The notes: a model not told the origin generated them from the letters alone. Positions 23,733 to 31,806 are shown, counted from the first letter of the stretch. The stretch: DNA of 40,541 nt from Archaeoglobi archaeon (GCA_029259415.1 JAPDIW010000022.1:1-40541), one strand, 5' to 3'. Made by a program: numbers and translations.

Positions 23733-25838
23733 TTAAGCAACCCTCATTATCTGTCTTCCATCTTCCGTGACCTCCAAAACCTTGAATCTACCATCTTTAA
23801 TAATTCTAATTAATCCTCTGTCTAATAGCTGTTGAACCCTTTTCTTTGCCGTGTTCCTGGTTATGCCAAAGTTATTCATTACATCCTTTATGGAAGGTCT
23901 CTCACCAATTTTGTTTTTGGAGTAAATGAACCTTAGCACATCGTATATCTCGTCCGGAATTTCGACTTTTCTGCTTTTTATTCCCCTGCACTCCATTTTT
24001 AGCAGCTCGAATTCCCTCTCACCAATCAACTCACTTTCCGAACAAACAATCAGAATTCCCTTGTTCAAAACGAAAAATACATCCTTGAGTCTCTGAATAA
24101 GCTCGTATACCTCCTCGAAATTTCTCTTTACCAGAAGATAGTCGAGGTCCAGCAGCACTGCATTTTTCCATCCCGGAAGGGACATGATTTCTCTGTATAT
24201 TTTTTCCGGATCGGGATCGAGAGTACCCTTCATCTTTCTGCTCGAAAGCATAATGTAGTTGTCCTCACAAACGCCGATATTCTCAGGATAGCGCCTGCTT
24301 ATCACTCTCCCTGTATAGCCGCACTTCACGAGGTCGTTGATTACGTCAACAGCCAGATCAAAGTTGTCAGCAAAGTAAATTCTGCCCCTCTCAACGTCGT
24401 ACTTGAACATCCTTTTCTCCGCTTCTCTTTCAGCACGTTTCTTCTCAGAAATATCCCTTGCAATAATGGATATTCCGGAAAGCTCCCCAAGCTCATCGAG
24501 GATTGGAGAGACGGTTATCTCAACGTCGATAACTGTGCCATCTTTTCTTAACCTCCTCGTCTCGAAGCTCAGACCGGAATCTCCCTCCCTTATCCGTCTT
24601 ATTATAAATTCTGTTTCGCCCTTGAGCTCTTCAGGAAGAAGTGCTGAGGCATCCATACCTATAGCCTCTTCTTTACTCCATCCGAACACCTTCTCTGCTG
24701 TTCTGTTCCAGCTGGTTATTATGCCTCTGACATCTACCGAATATATTGCATCATTGGAGTTTTCAACAATACTTGCAAGCTGCTGAAGCTCTTTCTGAAC
24801 CTCCAGAAGCTCTCTTGTTCTTTTCTCCAGCTCCTCCAGTGAGGTTTTGAGGTCAAGTTCTGCACGTTTTCTTTTTGTTATGTCTCTCATTATGGCAACG
24901 AAACCGACAACCTCTCCATTCGAGTCGTGAATGCTTGTGAGAGTCTGGTCGACAATTATTAGCTCTCCATCTTTCCTGATTCTCGGAGCTTCGATGTCCT
25001 TAACATGCCCTTCAACAACCGCCCTCTTGAAGTTCTCAGCACACTGTCTCCAGTGTTCCTTGGGCATCAGGAAATTCAGAGGCTTTCCAACTGCCTCCTC
25101 AGCAGTATAGCCGAACATCATCTCGGCTCCTTTGTTCCAGACGGTTATTCTGCTGTCAACGTCGAGGATAACTATAGCATCGACTGAGTGCTCAAGTATT
25201 TCTTTAAAGAAGGCAAGCTGCCGCTCAACCCTTTTCCTCTCTGACACATCTCGGGCAAGGCACCTGTAAATCCCCTCTTCCTTCTTTACCACAACTTCAA
25301 CGGTGGTGATTTTACCGTCTTTGATTACCTCATACTCGAATTTTCCTAATTCAAGTTTCTCTACGGGAAAGTTTTCAAGGACGTCTCCCACATACTTACC
25401 TTCCACATCTCCAAATTTTTCTTTGAAATTGTTGGTTGCGAAGACGATTCTGTGATTGCTGTCCAGCTCGAAAAGCCATCCATCCAGCTCCTCCATAACG
25501 CTTCTGAACCTCTTTTCGCTCTCTTCAAGCGATTCCTTTTCTTTTATCAGCTCTTCAATCATCCAGTTGAATGCAGAGGCAAGTTCTCCGAATTCATCAG
25601 ACGATTTGGGTGCTACTTTCCTCATTTCTCCTCTTACAGCACTCTGAAAAGCGTCTCTAAGCTCCTCAACCGGTTCGAGAATGCTGCCAGCGGAGAAGAG
25701 AGATATGATGAGAACAACGATCAAAACATAGGCATAGTACGAGGGGCTAACCCCTACTTCTACCAGTGAAATTCCGAGAACGAGGGAGATTGCAGATATA
25801 ATTGTAAAAAGCAGTACGAACCTGATAAACACCCTCAT
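23733..25838 (-). CDS. Membrane-anchored HAMP-PAS-PAS-PAS-DUF835-winged-helix regulator
   Basis: 701 residues. Domain order: two membrane helices (about 5-27 and 35-54), HAMP (~52-104), PAS1 (~108-200), PAS2 (~208-322), a coiled-coil linker (~325-360), PAS3 (~362-468), a DUF835 domain (~488-620, with YFADNFDLAVDVI and AVLLDLDYLLV) and a winged helix (~628-700, with IKDVMNNFGITRNTAKKRVQ). There is no histidine-kinase, receiver or cyclase domain. The wing sits at the C-terminus on the cytoplasmic side, so the protein looks like a one-component, membrane-tethered DNA-binding sensor. The start overlaps the upstream YeiH-type gene by ATGA, and a second YeiH-type gene lies 105 bp downstream. Ligand and targets are unknown. 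Confidence 0.85.
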   Translation of the reverse strand: MRVFIRFVLLFTIISAISLVLGISLVEVGVSPSYYAYVLIVVLIISLFSAGSILEPVEELRDAFQSAVRGEMRKVAPKSSDEFGELASAFNWMIEELIKEKESLEESEKRFRSVMEELDGWLFELDSNHRIVFATNNFKEKFGDVEGKYVGDVLENFPVEKLELGKFEYEVIKDGKITTVEVVVKKEEGIYRCLARDVSERKRVERQLAFFKEILEHSVDAIVILDVDSRITVWNKGAEMMFGYTAEEAVGKPLNFLMPKEHWRQCAENFKRAVVEGHVKDIEAPRIRKDGELIIVDQTLTSIHDSNGEVVGFVAIMRDITKRKRAELDLKTSLEELEKRTRELLEVQKELQQLASIVENSNDAIYSVDVRGIITSWNRTAEKVFGWSKEEAIGMDASALLPEELKGETEFIIRRIREGDSGLSFETRRLRKDGTVIDVEITVSPILDELGELSGISIIARDISEKKRAEREAEKRMFKYDVERGRIYFADNFDLAVDVINDLVKCGYTGRVISRRYPENIGVCEDNYIMLSSRKMKGTLDPDPEKIYREIMSLPGWKNAVLLDLDYLLVKRNFEEVYELIQRLKDVFFVLNKGILIVCSESELIGEREFELLKMECRGIKSRKVEIPDEIYDVLRFIYSKNKIGERPSIKDVMNNFGITRNTAKKRVQQLLDRGLIRIIKDGRFKVLEVTEDGRQIMRVA

Positions 25839-26821
25839 ACCACACCACTTCCAATCGCGAGCATAATAAACACGACCCCCACAATCCAGCCCGCATAGGC
25901 TGCGACCAGTGGCCTAACGCCGACTCTCTGAACTTTACCCAGGCTTACTGTGTAACCTATCGCTGCAAGGGTTGTAGCGAACATTACAGTAGCCAAGGGT
26001 CTCAAACTCTGGACGATTCCGCTTGGAAGATATGTTGAGGAGAACAAAGCCACCCCAAGAAAGCTGACAATATACCATGGCACGTAGAACCTGCTTTCCG
26101 AGTATAGGATTGAAAGAACCAGAACGATGAGTGCTATCATTGCAATTCTTATCCCCTTTATTGCAAGCGCCTTCTCTTCAACACCAAAAAGCTGGGAGGA
26201 TATTTTTACGATTCCTGTCTGATGAAGTGTTGCTCCAGAAAGCACAGCGAACTTTTCAGGAGACATGTCGGTGAAGTGTGCTATGCTTGGATAGATTATC
26301 GCTCCCGTAAGCCCTACGGCTGTTATTATCATGATTGCCGCTGAAAACTCTTCCTTTTTTGGTTTTATCAGCGGAGAAATGATAGCTATTGCCGAAACCC
26401 CGCATATTCCACTCCCGCATGCAAGCAGTAAGGACATCTGGTTGCTGAGTTTTAAGCGAGATGAAATCCAGAAAACGGATAAAAAAATCAATGAGGCGGA
26501 GATAAGCGTTACAGCCACAACTTCGGGATGAAACTCGCCTAGATAAGGAATGTTAATGTTTACACCGTAGAGCGTTATTCCAACCGGAAGAAGCACAGGG
26601 ATGAATTTTTCGGCCATTCTCCTCTTTTCCTCGTCTTTCTGAAGATTTCCCGCTATTATTCCGAAAGCTAATGCTAGAAACAGCGGTTCAAGGGCGGGGT
26701 CTGCGAGACTAATCAAATATGCTAAGACGCCGCAAAGTAAAAGCAGCAAAAACATCTGCACATCTTTTCTCGAAACGGGAAGTTCTCTGGCTACTTCAAT
26801 CAGCTTGACCGTCTCTCGCAT
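25835..26821 (-). CDS. YeiH/UPF0324-family putative sulfate exporter, standard form
   Basis: 328 residues with about 9-10 membrane helices. It shows family landmarks ACGSGICGVSAIAI (near 135) and LSGATLHQTGIVKI (near 200). ATG 26821 is chosen over an upstream in-frame start at 26878: the TATA box 26844-26853 is ~27 bp away (leaderless), and the longer form would begin upstream of that box. It is translationally coupled (ATGA) to the membrane-tethered regulator, and both diverge from an Lrp gene. Presence of this and a longer paralogue in one cluster of a likely sulfate reducer suggests a sulfur-oxyanion role (inference). Confidence 0.8.
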   Translation of the reverse strand: MRETVKLIEVARELPVSRKDVQMFLLLLLCGVLAYLISLADPALEPLFLALAFGIIAGNLQKDEEKRRMAEKFIPVLLPVGITLYGVNINIPYLGEFHPEVVAVTLISASLIFLSVFWISSRLKLSNQMSLLLACGSGICGVSAIAIISPLIKPKKEEFSAAIMIITAVGLTGAIIYPSIAHFTDMSPEKFAVLSGATLHQTGIVKISSQLFGVEEKALAIKGIRIAMIALIVLVLSILYSESRFYVPWYIVSFLGVALFSSTYLPSGIVQSLRPLATVMFATTLAAIGYTVSLGKVQRVGVRPLVAAYAGWIVGVVFIMLAIGSGVV

Positions 26822-26843
26822 CTCTAAATAGTCTTCTCCAACA

Positions 26844-26853
26844 TATATAAAAT
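26844..26853 (-). promoter_or_regulatory. TATA box of the YeiH-regulator operon
   Basis: Minus-strand ATTTTATATA centred ~27 bp before ATG 26821. It lies back to back with the Lrp promoter, with only about 13 bp between the two boxes, so a protein bound here could affect both. Confidence 0.5.
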
Positions 26854-26866
26854 TTTGTAGGAGTAA

Positions 26867-26875
26867 TTTTAAATA
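26867..26875 (+). promoter_or_regulatory. TATA box of the lrp gene
   Basis: TTTTAAATA centred ~26 bp before GTG 26897. This is leaderless spacing. Confidence 0.5.
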
Positions 26876-26896
26876 CAATTACTTCGAAGCTGCAAC

Positions 26897-27388
26897 GTGG
26901 AGAGCGTTGAGCTTGAAGTTCTCAGGCTGCTTGAGGAAAATGCGAGGATGAAGGATGAGGAAATAGCCGAGGTTCTGGCCATTCCGGTAGACAGGGTTAG
27001 GGAGATAATAAAGAAATTCAAAGATGATGGAGTAATTCTGAAGTACAAGACAATCGTTGACTGGGAGAAGGTTCAGGAGGATTTCGTTTACGCACTCATA
27101 AACGTTAAGGTCTCCCTGACGAGGGAGAAAGGATACGATGACATTGCGAAGAGGATTGCGAAGTTCTCGGAAGTGCATGCTGTCAGACTTGTGAGCGGGG
27201 AGTACGACTTTCAGGTTGTTGTGAAAGGCAAAAGTTTGAAGGACATCGCATTTTTTGTCGCCGAAAAGATATCCACTATTCCTGAAGTCCGGGATACGTT
27301 CACACATTTCGTGCTAAGAACTTATAAAGAGGAAGGCGTAAACCTGTTTGAAGAAGAAGAAGACAGGAGGCTTGCCTTTGTCCCGTAG
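26897..27388 (+). CDS. Lrp/AsnC-family transcription regulator
   Basis: 163 residues. An N-terminal winged helix (about 1-50, with DEEIAEVLAIPVDRVREIIK) is joined to a RAM/AsnC ligand-binding domain (about 62-140, with VRLVSGEYDFQVVVKG). Family members bind amino acids or keto acids and control metabolic genes as dimers or octamers. It starts at GTG 26897 with leaderless spacing. The aminotransferase gene overlaps its 3' end, so the regulator probably responds to a substrate or product of that enzyme. It could also bind the divergent YeiH promoter. The acidic tail (EEEED) is unusual but minor. Confidence 0.9.
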   Translation: MESVELEVLRLLEENARMKDEEIAEVLAIPVDRVREIIKKFKDDGVILKYKTIVDWEKVQEDFVYALINVKVSLTREKGYDDIAKRIAKFSEVHAVRLVSGEYDFQVVVKGKSLKDIAFFVAEKISTIPEVRDTFTHFVLRTYKEEGVNLFEEEEDRRLAFVP

Positions 27389-28526
27389 AGTTGCGAGAAG
27401 GGTTGAAGAGCTGAAACCATCTGGAATCAGGCGTTTTTTCGACTTAGTGGTTGGAAGGGATGACGTGATAAGCCTTGGTGTTGGTGAGCCGGACTTTCCC
27501 GTGCCCTGGAGAATAAGGGAGGAGATGATATACTCCCTCGAAAAGGGGTACACCTCTTACACGTCAAACATCGGTCTTCCTGAGCTTAGGGAGGGGATAG
27601 CGGAGTACTATACGAGATTTGGAGTTACGGCAATGCCGGAGCAGATTATTGTAACCGCAGGTGTCAGCGAGGGGGTTGATCTTGCTATAAGAACGTTGAT
27701 AGAGCCGGGCGATGCAGCATTAATCCCCGAACCATGCTACGTGAGCTACAAACCCCTCGTGGAGATATGTGGAGGAGAAGCAATTACGATCCCAACCGTC
27801 CCCGACTTCAAGCTGAACTACGACATGCTGATGGAATATAAGGAAGCGAATGCAAAGATACTTGTGCTAAACTACCCCGCAAACCCAACTGGAGTTAGCT
27901 ACTCAAAAAAGGAGCTTGAGGAGATTGCGGATGCGGTCAACGAGCTTGACCTGATCGTTCTCTCTGATGAGATTTACGCTGAGCTGACATATACGGGAAG
28001 GCACGTATCTCTTGCCGCGCTGAACGGCATGGAGGATAAAGTTGTGGTGTTCAACGGCTTCTCAAAGGCCTTTTCAATGACGGGATTGAGAGTTGGCTAC
28101 GTCATTGCACCTCCGGACATCTTTGCAGGGATGCTTAAAATCCACCAGTACTGCATGCTCTGCGCTCCAATTACAGGCCAGATTGGTGCGATTGAAGCCC
28201 TTAAGAGTCTGGATGAAGTGGACAGAATGAGGGCAGAGTACATGAGAAGAAGGAACTTTGTTGTCAAGAGGTTGAGTGAAATTTTCGAGATTAAGAAACC
28301 TGAAGGTGCGTTTTACGCTTTCCCGAAGATATCCTCAACCGGCATGTCGAGCGAGGAGTTTGCTGAAGGATTGCTGATGAAGAAAAACGTTGCTGTTGTT
28401 CCTGGCAATGCCTTTGGCGAATGTGGTGAGGGATACATCAGACTTGCCTACGCAGTCAAGTTTGACAAGCTCAAGGAGGCTATGGACAGGATAAAGGAGT
28501 TTGTTGAGGAGTATGGCAAGAGTTAA
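27378..28526 (+). CDS. Class I aminotransferase (aspartate/aromatic type)
   Basis: 382 residues. Fold type I PLP enzyme with Lys230 in NGFSKAFSMTGLRVGY, Asp197 and Tyr200 in SDEIY, Asn169 in PANPTG, and the substrate-carboxylate arginine in YIRLAYA. The N-terminal GVGEPDFPVP is typical. It transfers amino groups between an amino acid and 2-oxoglutarate; aspartate, aromatic or alanine specificity cannot be told by eye. TTG 27378 is chosen because GGAGG (27366-27370) sits 7 bp upstream; a TTG at 27348 lacks this. It overlaps lrp by 11 bp and the MoaD-like gene by 14 bp. Confidence 0.9.
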   Translation: MSRRVARRVEELKPSGIRRFFDLVVGRDDVISLGVGEPDFPVPWRIREEMIYSLEKGYTSYTSNIGLPELREGIAEYYTRFGVTAMPEQIIVTAGVSEGVDLAIRTLIEPGDAALIPEPCYVSYKPLVEICGGEAITIPTVPDFKLNYDMLMEYKEANAKILVLNYPANPTGVSYSKKELEEIADAVNELDLIVLSDEIYAELTYTGRHVSLAALNGMEDKVVVFNGFSKAFSMTGLRVGYVIAPPDIFAGMLKIHQYCMLCAPITGQIGAIEALKSLDEVDRMRAEYMRRRNFVVKRLSEIFEIKKPEGAFYAFPKISSTGMSSEEFAEGLLMKKNVAVVPGNAFGECGEGYIRLAYAVKFDKLKEAMDRIKEFVEEYGKS

Positions 28527-28773
28527 GCTTTTTGCGAACTTCAGGGAGGCTGCGGGAGTTAAGGAGGTTGAAGTTGAGGCGAGCAGTGTTGGGGAGTTGC
28601 TTGAGAATCTCGTCAAGAAGTTCCCGAAGCTTGAAAGTCTGTTTTACGAGAAAGGGAGGCTGCGGGACTACGTAAACGTTATGGTTAACGGAAGAAACGT
28701 TCGGGGAGAGCTAAACTATCCTTTAAAGGATGACGATGAGGTTGCAGTATTCCCGCCGGTAAGCGGTGGTTAA
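28513..28773 (+). CDS. MoaD/ThiS-family ubiquitin-like sulfur carrier
   Basis: 86 residues with a beta-grasp pattern and the C-terminal Gly-Gly (PPVSGG) that is adenylated and thiocarboxylated by an E1-like enzyme. Length and the FPPVSGG ending resemble MoaD (molybdopterin synthase small subunit) more than ThiS, but it may be a general SAMP-like modifier. ATG 28513 follows GAGGAG. It overlaps the aminotransferase end by 14 bp and is convergent with the radical SAM gene, sharing four bases at the stops. No moaE or thiF homologue is next to it. Confidence 0.88.
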   Translation: MARVKLFANFREAAGVKEVEVEASSVGELLENLVKKFPKLESLFYEKGRLRDYVNVMVNGRNVRGELNYPLKDDDEVAVFPPVSGG

Positions 28774-29690
28774 AGGGTAATCAGCCCCATCTTGTACATG
28801 TCGTTGCTCGTAAACACCTTTTCTCCACTCTCTTCAAGAATCTCTACAGTTTTTAGTGCATCCTCTATCTGCTCAAGCATCTGGTCTTTCTCCTCAGGCA
28901 ATCTGCCATGAACTCCGAAGAATATCGGGCCGTTTCTAGTGAAAAGGTAGTTCGAGACATGGTCGCATGTAAAGTAAGTCTCGACTTTTATACCTTCAAT
29001 CAACTTTTTAAGCTCCTCAAGCTGCTCTCTCGCGTTCAGAAGTGTTATCTCCTTTCCAATTAGCCTCTCAATGGGTGTGCCCTCGATAACCGTGAAGTTC
29101 CTCACCCTCACGAATGTCGGCTTTGCTTCATTAATAACACTCGCTGTGTTGACCGCATGCCTCTCACTCCTCTCTTTCCCACCCAAGCCGGTCATTACGT
29201 AGTAGGTAACTTCGAAATACTTCCTCGCTTTTCTGCCAGCCTCAACCGCATCTTCCGGCTTTATCCCCTTCTGCACGAGTTCAAGGACCTCTCTGTCCCC
29301 GCTCTCAAGACCCATGTGGAGCCTTGTTAAGCCAGCTTCCTTAATCTCTCTCAGCCTGCTCTCAGGCATTTTGGCAACGGTTTTTATTCTCGCATAGGCT
29401 GTAACCCTTTCAACCTCTCTCCTCTTCTCTCTCAGGTATCTGATTATCTCGGCTATATCGGGGTGGATAAGCGGATTGGAGTCCCCAATAAAGGCTGTTC
29501 TGGAAAAGGGGAAGTATTTTGGGATGTTGTCTATATCTCTAAAAACGTCCTCTTTCTTCCTTAGCTCAAACTTCATTCCCTTGTACATCGCACAGAAGGC
29601 GCATTTGTTCCAGTTACATCCCCTAACGGCCCTTATCAGGTAACTTCCTGCTTCACTTGGGGGGCGGAAGGGCGGGAAGTCGTACATCAT
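28770..29690 (-). CDS. Radical SAM protein (CX4CX2C type)
   Basis: 306 residues. The cluster motif is Cys25, Cys30 and Cys33 (RGCNWNKCAFC), spaced CX4CX2C rather than the commoner CX3CX2C, as seen in an Elp3/MiaB-like subgroup of unknown function. Further landmarks are IGDSNPLIHP, LHMGLESGD and MTGLGGKE, which fit the barrel and SAM-binding ribs. The Met-Met start overlaps the preceding small gene by ATGA, so they are co-translated. No auxiliary-cluster cysteines stand out. Substrate unknown. Confidence 0.85.
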   Translation of the reverse strand: MMYDFPPFRPPSEAGSYLIRAVRGCNWNKCAFCAMYKGMKFELRKKEDVFRDIDNIPKYFPFSRTAFIGDSNPLIHPDIAEIIRYLREKRREVERVTAYARIKTVAKMPESRLREIKEAGLTRLHMGLESGDREVLELVQKGIKPEDAVEAGRKARKYFEVTYYVMTGLGGKERSERHAVNTASVINEAKPTFVRVRNFTVIEGTPIERLIGKEITLLNAREQLEELKKLIEGIKVETYFTCDHVSNYLFTRNGPIFFGVHGRLPEEKDQMLEQIEDALKTVEILEESGEKVFTSNDMYKMGLITL

Positions 29691-29965
29691 TTTCTCACCG
29701 CGTATCTCTTGAACTTCATTCCAGCCAAACCTTCAAGCCAGAGCCTTGCCTCCTCCATTACAACCTCGCTCAGGGTGCAAAAGTTCTTTCCAACGCTGCC
29801 GTGGAACTCCTCACCAACGTAGAAGTCGATCCTCTCCCTCTTAATAACTATCGTGAGGGGGTCATCGTAAATTGTGATTTCGTTCTCCCCACATTCTGCT
29901 CTGTCTCTCAGCATTTTTTTGAGGAACTCAAAGTTCTCCACCACTTTTGCAGCGAGCTTTTCCAT
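29687..29965 (-). CDS. Small hypothetical protein coupled to radical SAM gene
   Basis: 92 residues, soluble, mixed alpha/beta, with a helix (KLAAKVVENFEFLKKMLRDR), short strands (NEITIYDDPLTIVIKR, RIDFYVGEEF) and a basic C-terminus (KFKRYAVRK). Not recognised. An ATGA overlap with the radical SAM gene makes it a possible substrate or partner of that enzyme, though it lacks an obvious core peptide. ATG 29965 is 24-25 bp from the shared TATA palindrome at 29983-29996. Confidence 0.65.
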   Translation of the reverse strand: MEKLAAKVVENFEFLKKMLRDRAECGENEITIYDDPLTIVIKRERIDFYVGEEFHGSVGKNFCTLSEVVMEEARLWLEGLAGMKFKRYAVRK

Positions 29966-29982
29966 ATAACAAGTTCGGTGAA

Positions 29983-29996
29983 AACTTTAAAAAGTT
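29983..29996. promoter_or_regulatory. Near-palindromic TATA element shared by two divergent leaderless genes
   Basis: AACTTTAAAAAGTT has perfect 6-bp arms (AACTTT/AAAGTT). Its centre is 24.5 bp from both start codons: ATG 29965 on the minus strand and ATG 30014 on the plus strand. Only one box is visible in this 48-bp gap, so it may drive both genes. Confidence 0.5.
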
Positions 29997-30013
29997 GATG
30001 CAACTCTTTGAGC

Positions 30014-31153
30014 ATGGACGTTGCCGTTGCAGGAGTTGGAATCGCAGGTGCTTTTGCCCTGAGGGGATTAAGCAAATCCCTTGAGGTTGTTGGAATTGAC
30101 AAGAGGGAGAAGCTCGGCTATCCTGTTGAATGTGGTGAAATCATACCAACAAAAAAAGAGATGAAGGTTCTTCTTCCCAACCTTGACGATTACAGCCTCT
30201 TCGACATCCCGAAAAGATTTGAAAGCAATCTTACAAAGCAGGTTCACTTCATTTTACCTAACGGGAAAACTTTCGAGATTGATTTTGAGTTTCATATTGT
30301 CAGGAGAGACGAGATGATTCAGAAGGTTGCGGAGGAGAGCGGGCATGAAATTATGCTCAAACGCAGGATAAGGAACTTCAGGGACGGAAAGCTCATTCTG
30401 GAAGATGGTGAGATTGGGGCTGAAGTCTATGTTGCATCCGACGGCCCGAATTCCAAGATTGCAAAAGCAATGGGAATGCCAAGACCCGAAGTCTCGCCGG
30501 CAAAGCAGTATGTGATGAAAGGCGTGGAATGCGATGAGGACGTTGTTTACATGTACATAGGCAAGAAAATCTCTCCCGGAGCATATGCATGGATAATTCC
30601 GAAGGGAAATGGTTTGGCCAACGTCGGCATAGGATTCAGGCCAGGATATGCTGAGAAGGGAGACACCATCGCGAAAGCTCTGGATTACTTCGTCAGGGAG
30701 TATCCGTATTCTTCTCCTTTTCTGAAAAAAGCTGAGGTCGTAAGCAAAATCGGTGCGGTTGTTCCTGTCGATAGGCCGTTTGAGAGTGCGGTGAAGAAGA
30801 ACGTGCTGTTTGCAGGCGATGCGGCGAGCATGGTGATAAGTCACGTTGGTGGGGGTATTCCGACGGCGATGGTGGCTGGAGATGCTGCAGCACGGACAAT
30901 AAACGGGTTCTTCGAGGGAGAGAATGACCTGCAGTTCTACGACAGTCTCTGGAAGAAATACCTTTACCAGCCGCTGATGAACGCCTATTTCCTCAAAAAC
31001 CTCTGGGACAAGTTTTCGGACAGCGACGAGAGAATCAGCAGAATCCTATCTTTCGCAACGAACTCTGATATGGAGAAAATATTGCGATGCAGAATTCCGT
31101 GGAAGGTTAAGCTCATATCGTACTTCATTCCTCTCCTGCAGAAGGTAATCTAA
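30014..31153 (+). CDS. Geranylgeranyl reductase family FAD-dependent oxidoreductase
   Basis: 379 residues. N-terminal FAD motif GVGIAGAFALRGL (GxGxxG) begins near residue 8. The second FAD-binding motif is LFAGDAASMVISHVGGGIPTA near 270. The PVECGEIIP segment with its cysteine is typical of the geranylgeranyl reductase family, which saturates isoprenoid chains of archaeal membrane lipids. Archaeoglobus carries several paralogues, so this one may act on another isoprenoid such as a quinone side chain (inference from the family). ATG 30014 is preferred over TTG 30008 because it lies 25 bp from the shared TATA element. Confidence 0.88.
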   Translation: MDVAVAGVGIAGAFALRGLSKSLEVVGIDKREKLGYPVECGEIIPTKKEMKVLLPNLDDYSLFDIPKRFESNLTKQVHFILPNGKTFEIDFEFHIVRRDEMIQKVAEESGHEIMLKRRIRNFRDGKLILEDGEIGAEVYVASDGPNSKIAKAMGMPRPEVSPAKQYVMKGVECDEDVVYMYIGKKISPGAYAWIIPKGNGLANVGIGFRPGYAEKGDTIAKALDYFVREYPYSSPFLKKAEVVSKIGAVVPVDRPFESAVKKNVLFAGDAASMVISHVGGGIPTAMVAGDAAARTINGFFEGENDLQFYDSLWKKYLYQPLMNAYFLKNLWDKFSDSDERISRILSFATNSDMEKILRCRIPWKVKLISYFIPLLQKVI

Positions 31154-31190
31154 CGTTTTGAATATTTGGCATGCAAAAATTGCTTAGTTA

Positions 31191-31200
31191 AATTTATATT
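31191..31200 (+). promoter_or_regulatory. TATA box of the rpo7 operon
   Basis: AATTTATATT predicts a start near 31221 and a ~15-nt leader holding GGTGATGA before ATG 31237. This promoter likely drives the six-gene operon that follows. Confidence 0.5.
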
Positions 31201-31236
31201 GCCTCCCAACCCAGCAAAAGCTGCGGTGATGATTTT

Positions 31237-31806
31237 ATGTATGCTCGTATAAAACTCAGAGATACTGTAAGGGTTCCCCCTTCAAAGCTTGGAGAGGATA
31301 TTGAAAAGGTAATCAACTCTCTCCTCTGGGAGCAATTCGAGGGCAGGCTCGACAGAGAGTACGGTATGATCATCGGAATTGAGAGCATAGAGGAGATCGG
31401 AGAGGGTAGAATAATCGAAGGAGATGGAGGAGTTTACTTTGATGTCGTCTTCAACGCGATCTGTTTCAGACCACTCCATCAAGAAGTTGTTGAGGGTGAA
31501 GTGATTGAAATCGTTGAGTTCGGAGCGTTTGTTTCCATCGGACCTTTCGACGCTCTTCTGCACATGAGTCAGGTTACGGACGACTACATGGTGTTTGATG
31601 AGAAGAACAAGAGGCTTGTGGGCAGAGAGACCAAAAAAGCTCTTCAGGAAGGTGACAAGGTTAGGGCAAGAATTGTCTCTCTCAGCCTTAAGGAAAGAGA
31701 GCCTGAGAAGAGCAAGATAGGATTAACGATGAGACAGCCATGGCTTGGGGCCTTGAAATGGATTGAAGAAGAAATTGAGAAGCTGATGAAGGAGCGTGAG
31801 GTTTAA
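31237..31806 (+). CDS. rpoE1: RNA polymerase subunit E' (Rpo7)
   Basis: 189 residues, the usual Rpo7/RPB7 length. The N-terminal RNP-like tip domain (MYARIKLRDTVRVPPSKLG) is followed by an S1 RNA-binding domain (about 80-180, with GEVIEIVEFGAFVSIGPFDALLH). With Rpo4 it forms the polymerase stalk that helps open the promoter and bind nascent RNA. It is first in an operon for transcription, CoA and translation genes, and its TAA overlaps the Spt4 start by one base. Confidence 0.96.
   Translation: MYARIKLRDTVRVPPSKLGEDIEKVINSLLWEQFEGRLDREYGMIIGIESIEEIGEGRIIEGDGGVYFDVVFNAICFRPLHQEVVEGEVIEIVEFGAFVSIGPFDALLHMSQVTDDYMVFDEKNKRLVGRETKKALQEGDKVRARIVSLSLKEREPEKSKIGLTMRQPWLGALKWIEEEIEKLMKEREV

Noticed and set aside
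26879-27307. 142-codon leftward frame opposite lrp
   Set aside because: The lrp gene has clear domains and a promoter; the opposite frame has neither.
30254-30844. 196-codon leftward frame opposite the geranylgeranyl reductase-like gene
   Set aside because: Shadow frame rich in His, Arg and Cys without family resemblance; the sense gene has two FAD motifs.
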